The notes below the pieces were generated by a model. The model did not search any database and was not told the DNA's origin. It saw only the letters and a program-made list of their open reading frames with translations. Below, piece by piece: positions 9,133-21,670 of a DNA stretch of 63,100 nt. Positions within the stretch are counted from its first letter, which is position 1. Every line of letters begins with the position of its first letter. Location: NCBI GenBank assembly GCA_028687425.1, contig JAQUAD010000009.1:1-63100 (forward strand). Reading direction: 5' to 3'. The position numbers and the translations under genes were made by a program. Source of the DNA: Sideroxydans sp. (GTDB lineage Bacteria > Pseudomonadota > Gammaproteobacteria > Burkholderiales > Gallionellaceae).

Positions 9133-10434
9133 GTGAACGCGGTAGCCAAGAACAAGAACAAATACGGTGACCTGAGCAAGCGTCTTTGGTTCTTGCTTGG
9201 TGCGCTGGTGGTGTATCGCATCGGAGCGCATATTCCGGTGCCGGGTATTGATCCGAACGTCCTTGCTGATCTGTTCAAACAGCAGCAAGGCGGCATCCTT
9301 GGCATGTTCAACATGTTTTCGGGCGGCGCGCTTGAGCGTTTCACCATTCTGGCGCTGGGCATCATGCCTTACATCTCTGCATCGATCATCATGCAGTTGG
9401 CATCGATTGCTGTGCCACAACTTGAGCAGTTGAAGAAGGAAGGGGAAGCCGGACGTCGCAAGATTACCCAGTACACGCGATACGGTACCTTGGTCCTGGC
9501 ATTGTTCCAGTCGTTCGGTATCGCAGTGATGCTGCAGTCGCAGAAAGATCTGGTTCTCAATCCTGGACTGATGTTCCAGATGACGACAGTGGTTACGCTG
9601 GTTACCGGCACGATGTTCCTGATGTGGCTGGGTGAGCAGATCACCGAGCGCGGTTTGGGAAACGGTATCTCGCTGATTATCTTTGCGGGTATCGCAGCTG
9701 GTCTGCCTCAGGCAATCGGCAGCACGCTGGAAATGGCTCGTACTGGTGCTTTTTCCGTACCGCTGGTTTTGGCACTGTTCTTCGGCGCTATTGCTGTCAC
9801 GGCATTGGTAGTGTTTGTTGAGCGCGGTCAACGCAAGGTGTTGGTCAACTATGCCAAGCGCCAAGTGGGTAACAAGATCATGGGTGGGCAGAGTTCGCAT
9901 CTGCCACTGAAGCTGAATATGGCCGGCGTTATCCCGCCGATCTTCGCTTCCAGCATCATCCTGTTTCCTGCAACACTTGCGGGCTGGTTCGGTAGTGGTA
10001 GCAGCATGACCTGGCTGAAGGACATCAGTGACAAACTGGCTCCGGGGCAACCGATTTATGTGATGTTTTATGCTGCGGCGATTGTTTTCTTTTGCTTCTT
10101 TTACACAGCGCTTGTGTTTAGTCCGAAAGAGACCGCAGACAATTTGAAGAAAAGCGGCGCCTTCCTTCCGGGGATTCGTCCAGGTGAGCAAACAGCGCGC
10201 TACATTGAAAAGATCATGCTGCGTCTGACCATGGTGGGTGCGGTTTACATCACGCTGGTTTGTTTGCTGCCGGAATTTTTGGTGGTCAAGTGGAACGTGC
10301 CGTTCTATTTCGGTGGCACATCGCTCTTGATTCTGGTCGTCGTGACAATGGATTTCATGGCGCAAGTACAGTCATACTTGATGACCCACCAATATGAAAG
10401 CCTGTTGAAGAAGGCTAATTTTAAGGCCGGTTAA
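9133..10434 (+). CDS. secY: Protein translocase subunit SecY
   Basis: SecY is the inner-membrane channel of the Sec translocon. The 433-residue sequence shows the expected ten membrane segments, the N-terminal [20 protein letters not shown] helix, and the cytoplasmic loops carrying [15 protein letters not shown] and the NPKETA-like region (read [12 protein letters not shown]). The start is GTG at 9133. Its place after rplO is the usual spc position. Its partner genes secD, secF and yajC lie near 42.5-45.6 kb of the same window. Confidence 0.98.
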   Translation: MNAVAKNKNKYGDLSKRLWFLLGALVVYRIGAHIPVPGIDPNVLADLFKQQQGGILGMFNMFSGGALERFTILALGIMPYISASIIMQLASIAVPQLEQLKKEGEAGRRKITQYTRYGTLVLALFQSFGIAVMLQSQKDLVLNPGLMFQMTTVVTLVTGTMFLMWLGEQITERGLGNGISLIIFAGIAAGLPQAIGSTLEMARTGAFSVPLVLALFFGAIAVTALVVFVERGQRKVLVNYAKRQVGNKIMGGQSSHLPLKLNMAGVIPPIFASSIILFPATLAGWFGSGSSMTWLKDISDKLAPGQPIYVMFYAAAIVFFCFFYTALVFSPKETADNLKKSGAFLPGIRPGEQTARYIEKIMLRLTMVGAVYITLVCLLPEFLVVKWNVPFYFGGTSLLILVVVTMDFMAQVQSYLMTHQYESLLKKANFKAG

Positions 10435-10510
10435 ACGGTAGAAGCATTGCTGCTTACTTCGGCTATTCGCCAAGTACACGGCTTTGAATTGAAGAAGCAA
10501 GGAGATACAA

Positions 10511-10627
10511 ATGAAAGTCCAAGCATCCGTAAAGAAAATGTGCCGCAATTGCAAGATTGTGCGTCGCAACCGCGTGGTACGTGTGATCTGCAGTAGCGAT
10601 CCTCGCCACAAACAGCGCCAGGGTTGA
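10511..10627 (+). CDS. rpmJ: 50S ribosomal protein L36, zinc-binding type
   Basis: A 38-residue product ([20 protein letters not shown]...) read directly from the DNA. L36 (bL36) is the smallest 50S protein. Cysteines 11, 14 and 27 plus histidine 33 form the zinc site of the C-plus type. The ribosome-binding site is AAGGAG at about 10499-10504. It follows secY after 76 bases without an infA gene in between. Confidence 0.96.
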   Translation: MKVQASVKKMCRNCKIVRRNRVVRVICSSDPRHKQRQG

Positions 10628-10657
10628 TTGAGTACAATCGCCGCTGGATGTTAGAAT
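10628..10657 (+). promoter_or_regulatory. Candidate promoter for the alpha block (rpsM onward)
   Basis: TTGAGT at 10628-10633 and TAGAAT at 10652-10657 with an 18-base spacer, and a TG one base before the -10 (extended -10). It sits in the rpmJ-rpsM gap, the position of the alpha operon promoter in enterics. The call rests on sequence only. Confidence 0.45.
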
Positions 10658-10686
10658 TCGCAACTTTTGAACGATAGGGTAGCTGC

Positions 10687-11052
10687 ATGGCTCGTATTGC
10701 CGGTGTAAACATTCCAAACCATCAACACGCAGTGATTGCGTTGACAGCCATTTATGGCATCGGGCGCACACGTGCGCAGCAGATATGTGCTGCAGCCGGC
10801 GTGTTGACTTCTTCCAAGATCAAGGACATCAGCGATTCCGAAATGGAAAAGCTGCGCGATGAAGTCGCCAAGTTCACTGTCGAAGGTGACCTGCGTCGTG
10901 AAGTCACCATGAACATCAAGCGCTTGATGGATATGGGCTGCTACCGTGGTTTGCGTCATCGTCGCGGCTTGCCGAGCCGTGGTCAGCGTACCCGTACCAA
11001 TGCACGCACCCGTAAAGGTCCGCGTAAATCCATCGCCGGCGCGAAAAAGTAA
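10687..11052 (+). CDS. rpsM: 30S ribosomal protein S13
   Basis: S13 (uS13) is in the 30S head and forms inter-subunit bridges. The 121-residue sequence has the helix-hairpin-helix [21 protein letters not shown] and the basic C-terminal tail [20 protein letters not shown] that contacts P-site tRNA. It starts the alpha block (S13-S11-S4-alpha-L17). Confidence 0.98.
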   Translation: MARIAGVNIPNHQHAVIALTAIYGIGRTRAQQICAAAGVLTSSKIKDISDSEMEKLRDEVAKFTVEGDLRREVTMNIKRLMDMGCYRGLRHRRGLPSRGQRTRTNARTRKGPRKSIAGAKK

Positions 11053-11072
11053 TTAAGTAGAGGACAGCAGAC

Positions 11073-11462
<390 letters not shown>

Positions 11463-11474
11463 GGAGTATCGATC

Positions 11475-12104
11475 TTGGCTAGAAATCTTGATGCAAAGTG
11501 CCGTAAGTGCCGTCGCGAAGGCGAGAAGCTGTTCCTGAAGGCAGAAAAGTGTTTTACCGACAAATGTGCGGTTGAGCGTCGTGCTTATCCTCCCGGCCAG
11601 CACGGTCAGCGCCGTAACCAGCGCTTGTCCGAGTACGGTGGCCAGCTGCGTGAAAAGCAGAAGCTGCGTCGTATCTACGGCGTGCTGGAAGGCCAGTTCC
11701 GCCTTACTTATAAGCGTGCCGCGAATGCCAAGGCGATTACTGGTGAAGCTTTGCTGCAATTGCTGGAATCCCGTCTGGACAACGTTGCCTATCGCATGGG
11801 CTTCGGCGGTTCTCGTGCAGAGGCTCGTCAGACCGTGCGCCACAACAGCATCATGGTCAACGGCAAGCGCGTAAACATCCCTTCTTATCAAGTTAAGCCG
11901 GGTGATGTGGTGGAAGTTTCCGAGAAGTCCCGTGCGCAACTGCGTCTGAAGGCATCGCTGGAAGCAGCAGAACAGCGCGGTTTCCCTGAGTGGCTGGAAG
12001 TGGATGCCAAGGCATTCAAGGGTACTTTCAAGGCTGTACCGCAGCGTACTGAACTGCCTGCCACGATCAATGAGCACCTCGTTGTCGAGTTGTATTCCAA
12101 GTAA
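11475..12104 (+). CDS. rpsD: 30S ribosomal protein S4, four-cysteine type
   Basis: S4 (uS4) nucleates 30S assembly and in E. coli represses the alpha operon. The 209-residue product has the S4 RNA-binding domain ([22 protein letters not shown]). Cysteines at residues 9, 12, 26 and 31 form a zinc-knuckle arrangement that the E. coli protein lacks. The start is TTG at 11475, eight bases after AAGGAG; no ATG or GTG gives the [17 protein letters not shown]-terminus. Confidence 0.97.
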   Translation: MARNLDAKCRKCRREGEKLFLKAEKCFTDKCAVERRAYPPGQHGQRRNQRLSEYGGQLREKQKLRRIYGVLEGQFRLTYKRAANAKAITGEALLQLLESRLDNVAYRMGFGGSRAEARQTVRHNSIMVNGKRVNIPSYQVKPGDVVEVSEKSRAQLRLKASLEAAEQRGFPEWLEVDAKAFKGTFKAVPQRTELPATINEHLVVELYSK

Positions 12105-12121
12105 TCAACGCGGAGTCGCAT

Positions 12122-13093
12122 ATGCCTACAAATAATCTGTTGAAGCCACGCATCATCGACGTCCAGAACATCTCCGCCACCCAGGCGCGCGTTGTGATGG
12201 AGCCGTTCGAGCGCGGCTACGGCCATACGCTGGGCAATGCCCTGCGTCGCATTCTGCTTTCTTCCATGCCCGGCTATGCCGTGACTGAAGTGAAGATTGC
12301 TGGCGTGCTGCATGAATACTCGCCAATCGACGGCGTGCAGGAAGACGTGGTCGAAATCCTGTTGAACCTGAAGGGTCTGGTTCTGAAGCTGCACGGTGCG
12401 CCTGAAGCCACCCTGCAACTGAAGAAGTCTGGCGCCGGCGTGGTTACTGCTGCAGACATCGAAGTCGATGCCGACACAGAAGTGATCAACCCTAACCATG
12501 TCATCGCGCACCTGACTGCAGGCGGCAAGCTGGACATGGAGATCAAGATCGAACAAGGTCGCGGTTATGTTTCCGCAATTTCCCGCCAGCAACCGGGTGC
12601 GACACGTCCGGTAGGTCACATCGCTCTGGACGCATCGTTCAGCCCGATCTCCCGCGTGAGCTATGCAGTGGAAAGCGCTCGCGTCGAGCAGCGTACCGAC
12701 TTGGATAAGCTGATCATCGACATCGAGACCAATAGCGCCATCGATCCCGAAGAAGCCATCCGTTACGCAGCGCGTATCCTGGTTGAGCAATTCTCCGTGT
12801 TCGCTGCACTGGAAGGCACTCCTGCACCGGTTGAGAAGCCTGCTGCACCGAAGGTCGATCCGATGCTGCTGCGCCCGGTTGATGATCTGGAACTGACTCC
12901 GCGCTCTTCGAATTGCTTGAAGGCACAGAGCATCCATTACATTGGCGACCTGATCCAGTACACAGAAGCCGACCTGCTGCGCACCCCGAATCTGGGCCGC
13001 AAGTCTCTGAACGAGATCAAGCAAGTGCTGGCCGAGCACGACTTGTCGCTGGGTATCAAGCTGGAAAACTGGACGGCAGTGTCCGAGAAATAA
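12122..13093 (+). CDS. rpoA: DNA-directed RNA polymerase alpha subunit
   Basis: Alpha forms the dimer on which RNA polymerase assembles. The 323-residue product has the N-terminal assembly domain ([22 protein letters not shown]), a linker at about 235-250, and the C-terminal domain that binds UP elements and activators ([19 protein letters not shown] and [16 protein letters not shown]). A short hairpin (13099-13116) separates it from rplQ. Confidence 0.98.
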   Translation: MPTNNLLKPRIIDVQNISATQARVVMEPFERGYGHTLGNALRRILLSSMPGYAVTEVKIAGVLHEYSPIDGVQEDVVEILLNLKGLVLKLHGAPEATLQLKKSGAGVVTAADIEVDADTEVINPNHVIAHLTAGGKLDMEIKIEQGRGYVSAISRQQPGATRPVGHIALDASFSPISRVSYAVESARVEQRTDLDKLIIDIETNSAIDPEEAIRYAARILVEQFSVFAALEGTPAPVEKPAAPKVDPMLLRPVDDLELTPRSSNCLKAQSIHYIGDLIQYTEADLLRTPNLGRKSLNEIKQVLAEHDLSLGIKLENWTAVSEK

Positions 13094-13098
13094 TGCTC

Positions 13099-13116
13099 AC
13101 CCGGTAGCTTCCGGGT
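13099..13116 (+). promoter_or_regulatory. Short stem-loop between rpoA and rplQ
   Basis: ACCCGG (13099-13104) and CCGGGT (13111-13116) with a 6-base loop, no U-tract. It lies in the 45-base spacer before the rplQ ribosome-binding site (AGAGGAAAA). It may tune rplQ translation or mRNA processing. The function is inferred. Confidence 0.4.
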
Positions 13117-13138
13117 CAGAAAGCAAGAGAGGAAAATC

Positions 13139-13528
13139 ATGCGTCACCGTTTAGGACTTAGAAAACTCAACCGCACCAGCAGCCATCGTCTGGCTATGTT
13201 GCGCAACATGACCGTTTCGCTGCTGCGTCACGAAGCCATCAAGACTACCTTGCCCAAGGCCAAGGAACTGCGCCGTGTGGCAGAGCCGATCCTGACGCTG
13301 GGTAAGAACCCAAGCTTGGCGAACAAGCGTCTGGCATTCGCCCGCTTGCGTGACCGCGAAATGGTTACCAAGCTGTTCAACGAACTCGGCCCGCGCTACG
13401 CAACCCGCAACGGTGGCTACTCGCGCATCCTGAAGTTCGGTTTCCGCAAGGGTGACAACGCGCCTATGGCACTGATCGAGCTGGTGGATCGCCCGATGGA
13501 CGTTGAAGCAGTTGAAGTGGCTGAATAA
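13139..13528 (+). CDS. rplQ: 50S ribosomal protein L17
   Basis: L17 (bL17) is near the tunnel exit. The 129-residue product begins [20 protein letters not shown] and contains the [17 protein letters not shown] motif typical of the family. It is the last gene of the ribosomal cluster; an intrinsic terminator follows 22 bases later. Confidence 0.98.
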   Translation: MRHRLGLRKLNRTSSHRLAMLRNMTVSLLRHEAIKTTLPKAKELRRVAEPILTLGKNPSLANKRLAFARLRDREMVTKLFNELGPRYATRNGGYSRILKFGFRKGDNAPMALIELVDRPMDVEAVEVAE

Positions 13529-13550
13529 GTTCAGCTACAAGCGATAAAGA

Positions 13551-13578
13551 AAAGGCCGGGTTATCCCGGCCTTTTTTG
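13551..13578 (+). terminator. Intrinsic terminator of the ribosomal cluster
   Basis: AAAGGCCGGG (13551-13560), TTAT loop, CCCGGCCTTT and a run of T. It closes the alpha block and lies between convergent rplQ and uvrA, so it can serve both strands. Confidence 0.9.
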
Positions 13579-13611
13579 TTGTTCGGCGACCTTGCATCAA
13601 GTCGCCAGATT

Positions 13612-16431
<2,820 letters not shown>

Positions 16432-16651
16432 GTGAGGCAAACGAACCGTTGAAAACGACCCGCCAATATACGCGAAAACGACAGCCAACCCAAACCGCAG
16501 GTGCGGCAGATGCTGACAACGTAGTGACAACAGGGGGCAAGATATGACGGGCTGAGGTGAAATGCGACTATCCGCCTGCGTAGTATGGGCATCGCTGTCA
16601 GGCAGTGGGTTGACCTGTTAACATACGCCCCTTTCGAAAAATCCAACATTC

Positions 16652-18028
16652 ATGTCCGCTTCAGATTCCGCAATGACTCCGTTCGAGCGCCGCGCCAGTA
16701 TTGGCCTCGCGAGCATCTATGGCCTGCGCATGCTGGGCTTGTTCATCATTCTTCCGATCTTCGCCTTGTATGCCGAGAAGCTGCCGGGCGGGGAGAGCCA
16801 TTTTCTGATCGGCGTGGCACTCGGTGCGTATGGGCTGACGCAGGCGATCTTGCAGATCCCGGCGGGCTGGCTGTCTGACCGTTATGGACGCAAGCCGATC
16901 ATCATCGTCGGCTTGTTGCTGTTTGCTGCGGGTAGTTTTATCGCGGCGTCGGCGGACGACATCTACTGGATCATCGCGGGGCGTGTGATCCAAGGGGCGG
17001 GGGCGATCAATGCGGCGGTGATGGCGTTGACAGCAGACTTGACGCGCGAGGAGCATAGAACCAAGGCGATGGCGATGATAGGCATGACCATAGGCGTGAC
17101 GTTCTCGCTGTCCATGGTGTTGTCGCCCTTGCTGTACAAGACCATCGGCATGTCGGGCATGTTCGAATTGACCGGCGTACTGGCTTTCGTGTCCATCGCG
17201 ATGGTGCTGTGGTATATCCCGCAGCCGCGCATCACACGTTTTCACTCCGACACCGAGGCGAATACCAGCAAGCTGAAAGAGGTGCTGCATAACGCCGATC
17301 TGCTGCGCATGGATTTCGGTGTGTTCACTTTGCACGCAATACTGATGTCGGTGTTCATGCAGGTGCCGTTCATCCTGCGTGCGGCGGGGCTGGATGCGCA
17401 GCATCAGTGGCAGGTGTATCTGCCGGTGATGCTGATTGCGTTCGTGCTGATGGTGCCGCCCATCATCATCGCGGAGAAGAAGGCCAAGCTGAAGCAGGTG
17501 TTCATGATCGCCATTGGGTTGGCGGCGCTGGCGCAACTTGGCATCCTGTTCCTGCAGGACAGTCTGTGGGGCATGGCGTTCACCCTGCTGGTGTTCTTCA
17601 CCGCGTTCAACGTGCTGGAGGCGACGCAGCCTTCCATCGTGAGCAAGATCGCGCCGCTGGCGTCCAAGGGCACGGCGATGGGGGTATTCAGCAGCGTGCA
17701 GTTCCTGGGGGCGTTCTTTGGTTCGGCCATGGGTGGTTTGCTGATGCAGCTCTATGGAGGCAACGCGGTGCTGATCTTTGCGGTGGTCATGCTGTTGCTG
17801 TGGCTGGTGGTGGCGTCGGGCATGCGTGCGCCCGAGCCTTTGATGACCAGGATGTTCCACCTCCCTGAGCTGGATGAAGCGGCGGCAAGCGAACTGCGCC
17901 TGTCTCTGGCACAATTGCGCGGCGTGCGCGAGGTGCTGGTGGTGGCGAGTGAGCAGATCGCCTGCATCAAAGTGGAAATGGGCGGATTCGACGAAGACGC
18001 AGTAGAACAATTAGTGAAGGGAGTATGA
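16652..18028 (+). CDS. MFS transporter, YajR-like with C-terminal domain
   Basis: A 458-residue major facilitator protein, probably a proton-coupled drug or metabolite exporter of the inner membrane. About twelve membrane segments are visible, with the family motif A-type loop [16 protein letters not shown] near residue 72 and a motif-C-like GPGAIN/LSP region. After the last helix (about residue 395) there is a roughly 60-residue soluble tail with a ferredoxin-like pattern ([19 protein letters not shown]), as in E. coli YajR. The substrate is unknown. It lies one base upstream of ssb and is divergent from uvrA. Confidence 0.85.
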   Translation: MSASDSAMTPFERRASIGLASIYGLRMLGLFIILPIFALYAEKLPGGESHFLIGVALGAYGLTQAILQIPAGWLSDRYGRKPIIIVGLLLFAAGSFIAASADDIYWIIAGRVIQGAGAINAAVMALTADLTREEHRTKAMAMIGMTIGVTFSLSMVLSPLLYKTIGMSGMFELTGVLAFVSIAMVLWYIPQPRITRFHSDTEANTSKLKEVLHNADLLRMDFGVFTLHAILMSVFMQVPFILRAAGLDAQHQWQVYLPVMLIAFVLMVPPIIIAEKKAKLKQVFMIAIGLAALAQLGILFLQDSLWGMAFTLLVFFTAFNVLEATQPSIVSKIAPLASKGTAMGVFSSVQFLGAFFGSAMGGLLMQLYGGNAVLIFAVVMLLLWLVVASGMRAPEPLMTRMFHLPELDEAAASELRLSLAQLRGVREVLVVASEQIACIKVEMGGFDEDAVEQLVKGV

Positions 18029-18029
18029 G

Positions 18030-18494
18030 ATGTCAGTGAATAAGGCAATTCTGGTGGGCCGTCTGGGTAAGGACCCGGAGACCCGTTACATGACCAGCGG
18101 CGAAGCGGTGACCAATGTTTCGCTGGCGACTTCCGAAAACTATAAAGACAAGAGCGGCGAAAAACAGGAGCGCACCGAGTGGCACAACCTGGTGTTCTAC
18201 CGCCGTCTGGCCGAGATTGCCGGCGAATACCTGAAAAAAGGTTCGCAGATCTATGTGGAAGGCCGCATCCAGACCCGCAAGTGGCAGGACAAGGAAGGCA
18301 AGGACCGCTACACCACCGAGATCGTGGTGAACGAGATGAAGATGCTGGGCGGCAAGGCTGGCGGCGGCAGCTTCGAAGTGATGGATGATGGCGGTTCTTC
18401 CGCCCCCGCGCGCAGCGCGCCGGCAGCACGTCCGGCCGCGGCACCTGCGGCCAAGAGTAATTTCGACAACTTCGACGACGATATTCCGTTCTGA
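18030..18494 (+). CDS. ssb: Single-stranded DNA-binding protein
   Basis: SSB coats single-stranded DNA and recruits repair and replication partners through its acidic tip. The 154-residue product has the OB-fold domain ([21 protein letters not shown] to about residue 108), a Pro/Ala-rich linker, and the classic end DDDIPF. The ATG is one base after the MFS stop, so the two are co-transcribed. The uvrA/ssb vicinity is shared with enterics. Confidence 0.98.
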   Translation: MSVNKAILVGRLGKDPETRYMTSGEAVTNVSLATSENYKDKSGEKQERTEWHNLVFYRRLAEIAGEYLKKGSQIYVEGRIQTRKWQDKEGKDRYTTEIVVNEMKMLGGKAGGGSFEVMDDGGSSAPARSAPAARPAAAPAAKSNFDNFDDDIPF

Positions 18495-18533
18495 ACGATA
18501 CAACGCTGACACGATCTTTAGTCAGCTAGATGC

Positions 18534-18563
18534 AAAAAAGCCACCTTCAAGGTGGCTTTTTTG
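18534..18563 (+). terminator. Intrinsic terminator after ssb
   Basis: AAAAAGCCACC, TTCAA loop, GGTGGCTTTTTT. A symmetrical A/T-flanked stem, about 40 bases after the ssb stop. Confidence 0.92.
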
Positions 18564-18814
18564 TTTCTGGCGCTGCTGTCGTGTCGGAAAGAATTATGCG
18601 CAGATATTTCCATTCCCACCAATCGCTTGCATGAATTTTCCGGCTCGGAATGTGATGCGTGTTGCGGATGAACGGTCAGTGCCTCCGGCGTGAACGGTCT
18701 TGCCTCGGTTCATGCCCGCGGCGCAGAGTAATTTACGTCCGCGAGCAGAAAGATTCAGTTCTGCAGCGGAGCAGTGGCAAGGAAAATGCGAACAAAACGA
18801 AAGGAAGGCTGCAA
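18564..18814 (+). other. Non-coding stretch with a 9-base direct repeat
   Basis: About 250 bases between the ssb terminator and the next start codon. It holds two copies of TGAACGGTC (18669-18677 and 18691-18699), 22 bases apart start to start, i.e. about two helical turns. They could be operator half-sites for the downstream pair. The frame of the next gene happens to stay open through part of this region, but a start there would have no ribosome-binding site. Confidence 0.4.
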
Positions 18815-20239
18815 ATGAATGACTGGCATTCGTGGTTGTTTTGGCCTGACAGCGTAGCGCTGTCGATCTTTGTCCTGAGTGTGCTGGCATTGCTGTTTCT
18901 GTATGCGGCACGGGAGCCCATGCATCTGATGATCCATTCCCTGTGCCATCTGTTCACGCAGACCAGCCGCTTCCTGGCGCGTTGGCTGTTCCTGACTGCG
19001 GAGAAGCTGCAACAGCGCAATCGTTCGGTGTTGCTGGCACACGGTGAAGAGAGTGCGGCGCTGCTGATCGACCGCGAGTTTGCGCGCGTCGGCGACATCG
19101 TGCGCAAGGACATGCAGGACTATCCGGCCCTGCAGCGCAAGCTGCTGGAAGAGGTGACGCGTATCGAGGAGGATTACCACAAGTGCGGCGAGGTACCGCC
19201 GCCTCCGCCGGAATGGGTGGATGCCATCGAGTCGGTGTCGCAGATCAAGTCGGGCGGTGACATGCCGCGCAAACTGCTGGAGGAGCTGAACAAGTCCATC
19301 CACAAGATCCACGACAAGACCGTGGGCGAATATCGCCACTCCTACGAAGACCGTCACAAGATTCTCAAGGGCATGCAACCGTCCTGGCGTTCGGTGGACA
19401 AGATGCTGGGCGAGATCGACAAGAAAATGGTCACGCTGCACGGCAACGCGCGCCAGATCGATGGTCACATGAGCAAGTTCGAATCACTGCGCGCCAAGGA
19501 CGACAAGACCGAGCATGCGCTGACCGTTTCCGCCTTCGTGCAACTGGCGATCTCTGCGCTGGTGATGGTGGTCGCGCTGGGCGGCGCCTTCGTCAACTAC
19601 AAGCTGATCGCGCTGCCCATGTCGGAGATGGTGGGGGCGAGTGATTACATCACAGACAGCCTGAAGACGTCGGATGTAGCGGCGCTGGTCATCATCCTGA
19701 TGGAAGCATCGATGGGCTTGTTCTTGCTGGAATCGCTACGCATCACACAGCTGTTCCCGCGCATCGCCAGCATGGACGACAAGATGCGCCATCGCCTGAT
19801 GTTGGCCTCGCTGATCTTCCTGGTGATCCTGGCCGGTATCGAATCGTCGCTGGCGCTGATGCGCGACATGCTGGTGGCTGACAAGGCGATGCTGATGCGC
19901 GACCTGGCTTCTGCGGCGCCGCCGGCAGCGGATAGCTGGCTGACTAACGTGCCGATGGCCGGGCAGATGATCATGGGCTTCGTACTGCCGTTCGCGCTGG
20001 CCTTCGTCGCCATCCCGCTGGAAAGCGTGGTGTATTCGCTGCGTACCGTGATCGGCGTGGTGCTGGTGCAGGGCATGCGTGGCATCGCCGTGGCGCTGCG
20101 CTTCGCCAGCGTGCTGTTCAAGCGCATGGCGAAAGTGCTGGAACTGGTCTACGACATTCCCATCGTCATCCCGCTCAAGATCGAACGCTGGGTGGTGAGC
20201 TTGCGCAACCCAGCTGCCGCTTCGGCGACCGGAAAGTGA
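18815..20239 (+). CDS. Unrecognised multi-pass membrane protein with a long cytosolic or periplasmic helical domain
   Basis: I do not recognise this family. The ATG at 18815 follows AAGGAAGG (18801-18808) and gives 474 residues. Visible layout: one membrane segment at about 13-31; a charged, largely helical region at about 62-235 with an odd VPPPPPEWVDAI turn near 127-137 and coiled-coil-like heptads at 150-225; then about five membrane segments at 238-262, 286-307, 328-348, 384-403 and 408-428; and a basic tail. Nine bases downstream begins a vWA lipoprotein, so the two probably act together in the envelope. Codon use resembles its neighbours, so there is no clear sign of recent transfer. 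Confidence 0.75.
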   Translation: MNDWHSWLFWPDSVALSIFVLSVLALLFLYAAREPMHLMIHSLCHLFTQTSRFLARWLFLTAEKLQQRNRSVLLAHGEESAALLIDREFARVGDIVRKDMQDYPALQRKLLEEVTRIEEDYHKCGEVPPPPPEWVDAIESVSQIKSGGDMPRKLLEELNKSIHKIHDKTVGEYRHSYEDRHKILKGMQPSWRSVDKMLGEIDKKMVTLHGNARQIDGHMSKFESLRAKDDKTEHALTVSAFVQLAISALVMVVALGGAFVNYKLIALPMSEMVGASDYITDSLKTSDVAALVIILMEASMGLFLLESLRITQLFPRIASMDDKMRHRLMLASLIFLVILAGIESSLALMRDMLVADKAMLMRDLASAAPPAADSWLTNVPMAGQMIMGFVLPFALAFVAIPLESVVYSLRTVIGVVLVQGMRGIAVALRFASVLFKRMAKVLELVYDIPIVIPLKIERWVVSLRNPAAASATGK

Positions 20240-20247
20240 GGTGCACC

Positions 20248-20910
20248 ATGAAGAACCGAATGAGGATGCTCATGTTGTTGGGTGCTGCATTGATGATGAG
20301 TTCGTGCAGCGACGGCCGGGTGCACAGTCAGGCGGTGTACATGCTGGTCGACACGTCCGGCACTTATGCGCAGGAGATGAACAAGGCCAGCAAGATCATC
20401 AACTACCTGCTGGCGACGCTCAATCCCGGCGATTCGATGGCGGTGGCGAAAGTGGAGACGCGCAGTTTCACCGAGAAGGACATCATCTCCCGTGTCACGT
20501 TCGATACACGGCCTACGCAGGCCACTGCGCAGAAGCGCGCCTTCAAAGCCAAGATCGAAGCTTTCGCCAATGAGGTCAAAGGCAGCGCTTACACCGACAT
20601 CACGGGCGGCTTGATACAGGGCGCGGAATACCTGAACGAGACGCGTGCCGGCACCAAGACCATCGTCATCTTTTCCGACATGCAGGAAGAGTTGGGCGAG
20701 GGTACCAAGCGCGACTTCCCGATCCAGCTCGACGGCATCCGCATCGTGGTATTGAACGTGACCAAATTGAAGTCGGACAACGCCGACCCGCGCCAATATC
20801 TGGCACGTCTGAAACGTTGGGAATCCCGCGTGCGCAAAGCAGGTGCGACCGACTGGGAGATGGTGAACGACCTGGAGAACAACATGCAGCGCATCCTGAA
20901 TATCCGCTAA
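20248..20910 (+). CDS. von Willebrand factor A-type lipoprotein
   Basis: A 220-residue protein with a lipoprotein signal (MSSC, Cys20), so it is probably anchored to the inner or outer membrane facing the periplasm. The mature part reads as a vWA domain: VYMLVDTSGTY at 30-40 gives a MIDAS-like DxSxT (D35, S37, T39, with T in place of the usual second S), YTDITGG at 115-121 supplies the threonine, and IFSDMQEE at 141-148 supplies the second aspartate. The ATG at 20248 is chosen over the in-frame GTG at 20236 that overlaps the previous stop. It is paired with the membrane protein upstream and ends before a terminator. The function is unknown; vWA lipoproteins often act as metal-dependent adaptors. 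Confidence 0.8.
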   Translation: MKNRMRMLMLLGAALMMSSCSDGRVHSQAVYMLVDTSGTYAQEMNKASKIINYLLATLNPGDSMAVAKVETRSFTEKDIISRVTFDTRPTQATAQKRAFKAKIEAFANEVKGSAYTDITGGLIQGAEYLNETRAGTKTIVIFSDMQEELGEGTKRDFPIQLDGIRIVVLNVTKLKSDNADPRQYLARLKRWESRVRKAGATDWEMVNDLENNMQRILNIR

Positions 20911-20931
20911 CCGATTTTCGATCCCCCTCTT

Positions 20932-20979
20932 CAGCCCCCGATCCGGAATCGCAGTACCGGAGAACGGGGCTGTTTTTTT
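20932..20979 (+). terminator. Intrinsic terminator after the vWA lipoprotein gene
   Basis: CAGCCCC (20932-20938) pairs with GGGGCTG (20966-20972), followed by seven T. The long loop contains a second CCGG/CCGG pairing. It isolates the two-gene unit from greB. Confidence 0.8.
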
Positions 20980-21097
20980 CCTGTATGTTCACCGGCAGGT
21001 GCGGGTCATGGCAGCTTCCGCCATTTAGAAAATGTCCGACTGTGCTCGCGGTGTAAAATGCCGCCCCTGAATCGAACAGGATTGTCCCATCCCGAAA

Positions 21098-21661
21098 ATG
21101 AGCAAAGCCTTCACCAGAGAATCTGACGACGAAGACGATGACGATCAGGTCTCGTTGCCGTCGCTGCCTGCCGGTACGAAGAACTACATGACGCCGGCGG
21201 GATACCGCCGTCTCAAGGATGAGTACATGCATCTGCTGGACGTGGAGCGTCCATCGGTCGTGCAGACCGTTTCCTGGGCGGCCGGCAACGGCGACCGCTC
21301 CGAGAACGGCGATTACATCTACGGCAAGAAGCGCCTGCGCGAGATCGATCGCCGCCTGCGCTTCCTTGCCAAACGCATGGAAAATTCCGAAGTGGTCGAT
21401 CCGGTCAAACGCCAGGGTTGCGAACAGGTGTTCTTCGGTGCGACGGTGGTCGTCCTGCATGAAGATGGACAGGAGCGCACCTACAGTATCGTTGGTCTTG
21501 ATGAGGCGAACGCCAGAAAGGGGCACATCAGCTGGGTGTCGCCGCTGGCGCGTGTGCTGCTGAAAGCGCGCGAGGACGATGTGGTGATGCTGCCGCTGCC
21601 CGATGGGGTGGAGGAGCTGGAGGTGGTGAAGGTGGAATACCGCGAGATAGATTTTGATTAA
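21098..21661 (+). CDS. greB: Transcription elongation factor GreB
   Basis: GreB enters the RNA polymerase secondary channel and stimulates cleavage of backtracked transcripts. The 187-residue product has the coiled-coil N-domain (YMTPAGYRRLKDEYMHLL, with the tip acidic pair in GDRSENGDYIYGKKR) and the FKBP-like C-domain. It is about 30 residues longer than E. coli GreB because of an acidic N-terminal extension (SDDEDDDDQ at about residues 9-17). The surrounding sequence provides no better start. Confidence 0.95.
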   Translation: MSKAFTRESDDEDDDDQVSLPSLPAGTKNYMTPAGYRRLKDEYMHLLDVERPSVVQTVSWAAGNGDRSENGDYIYGKKRLREIDRRLRFLAKRMENSEVVDPVKRQGCEQVFFGATVVVLHEDGQERTYSIVGLDEANARKGHISWVSPLARVLLKAREDDVVMLPLPDGVEELEVVKVEYREIDFD

Positions 21662-21670
21662 GGTGCAAAC

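Noticed and set aside
8806-10365. A 519-codon minus-strand frame opposite rplO-secY
   Set aside because: It is a shadow of two highly conserved genes; its composition is typical of antisense readings.
16432-16651. LexA/SOS box between uvrA and the MFS gene
   Set aside because: I searched for CTGT-N8-ACAG patterns and found none convincing in the 220-base divergent region.
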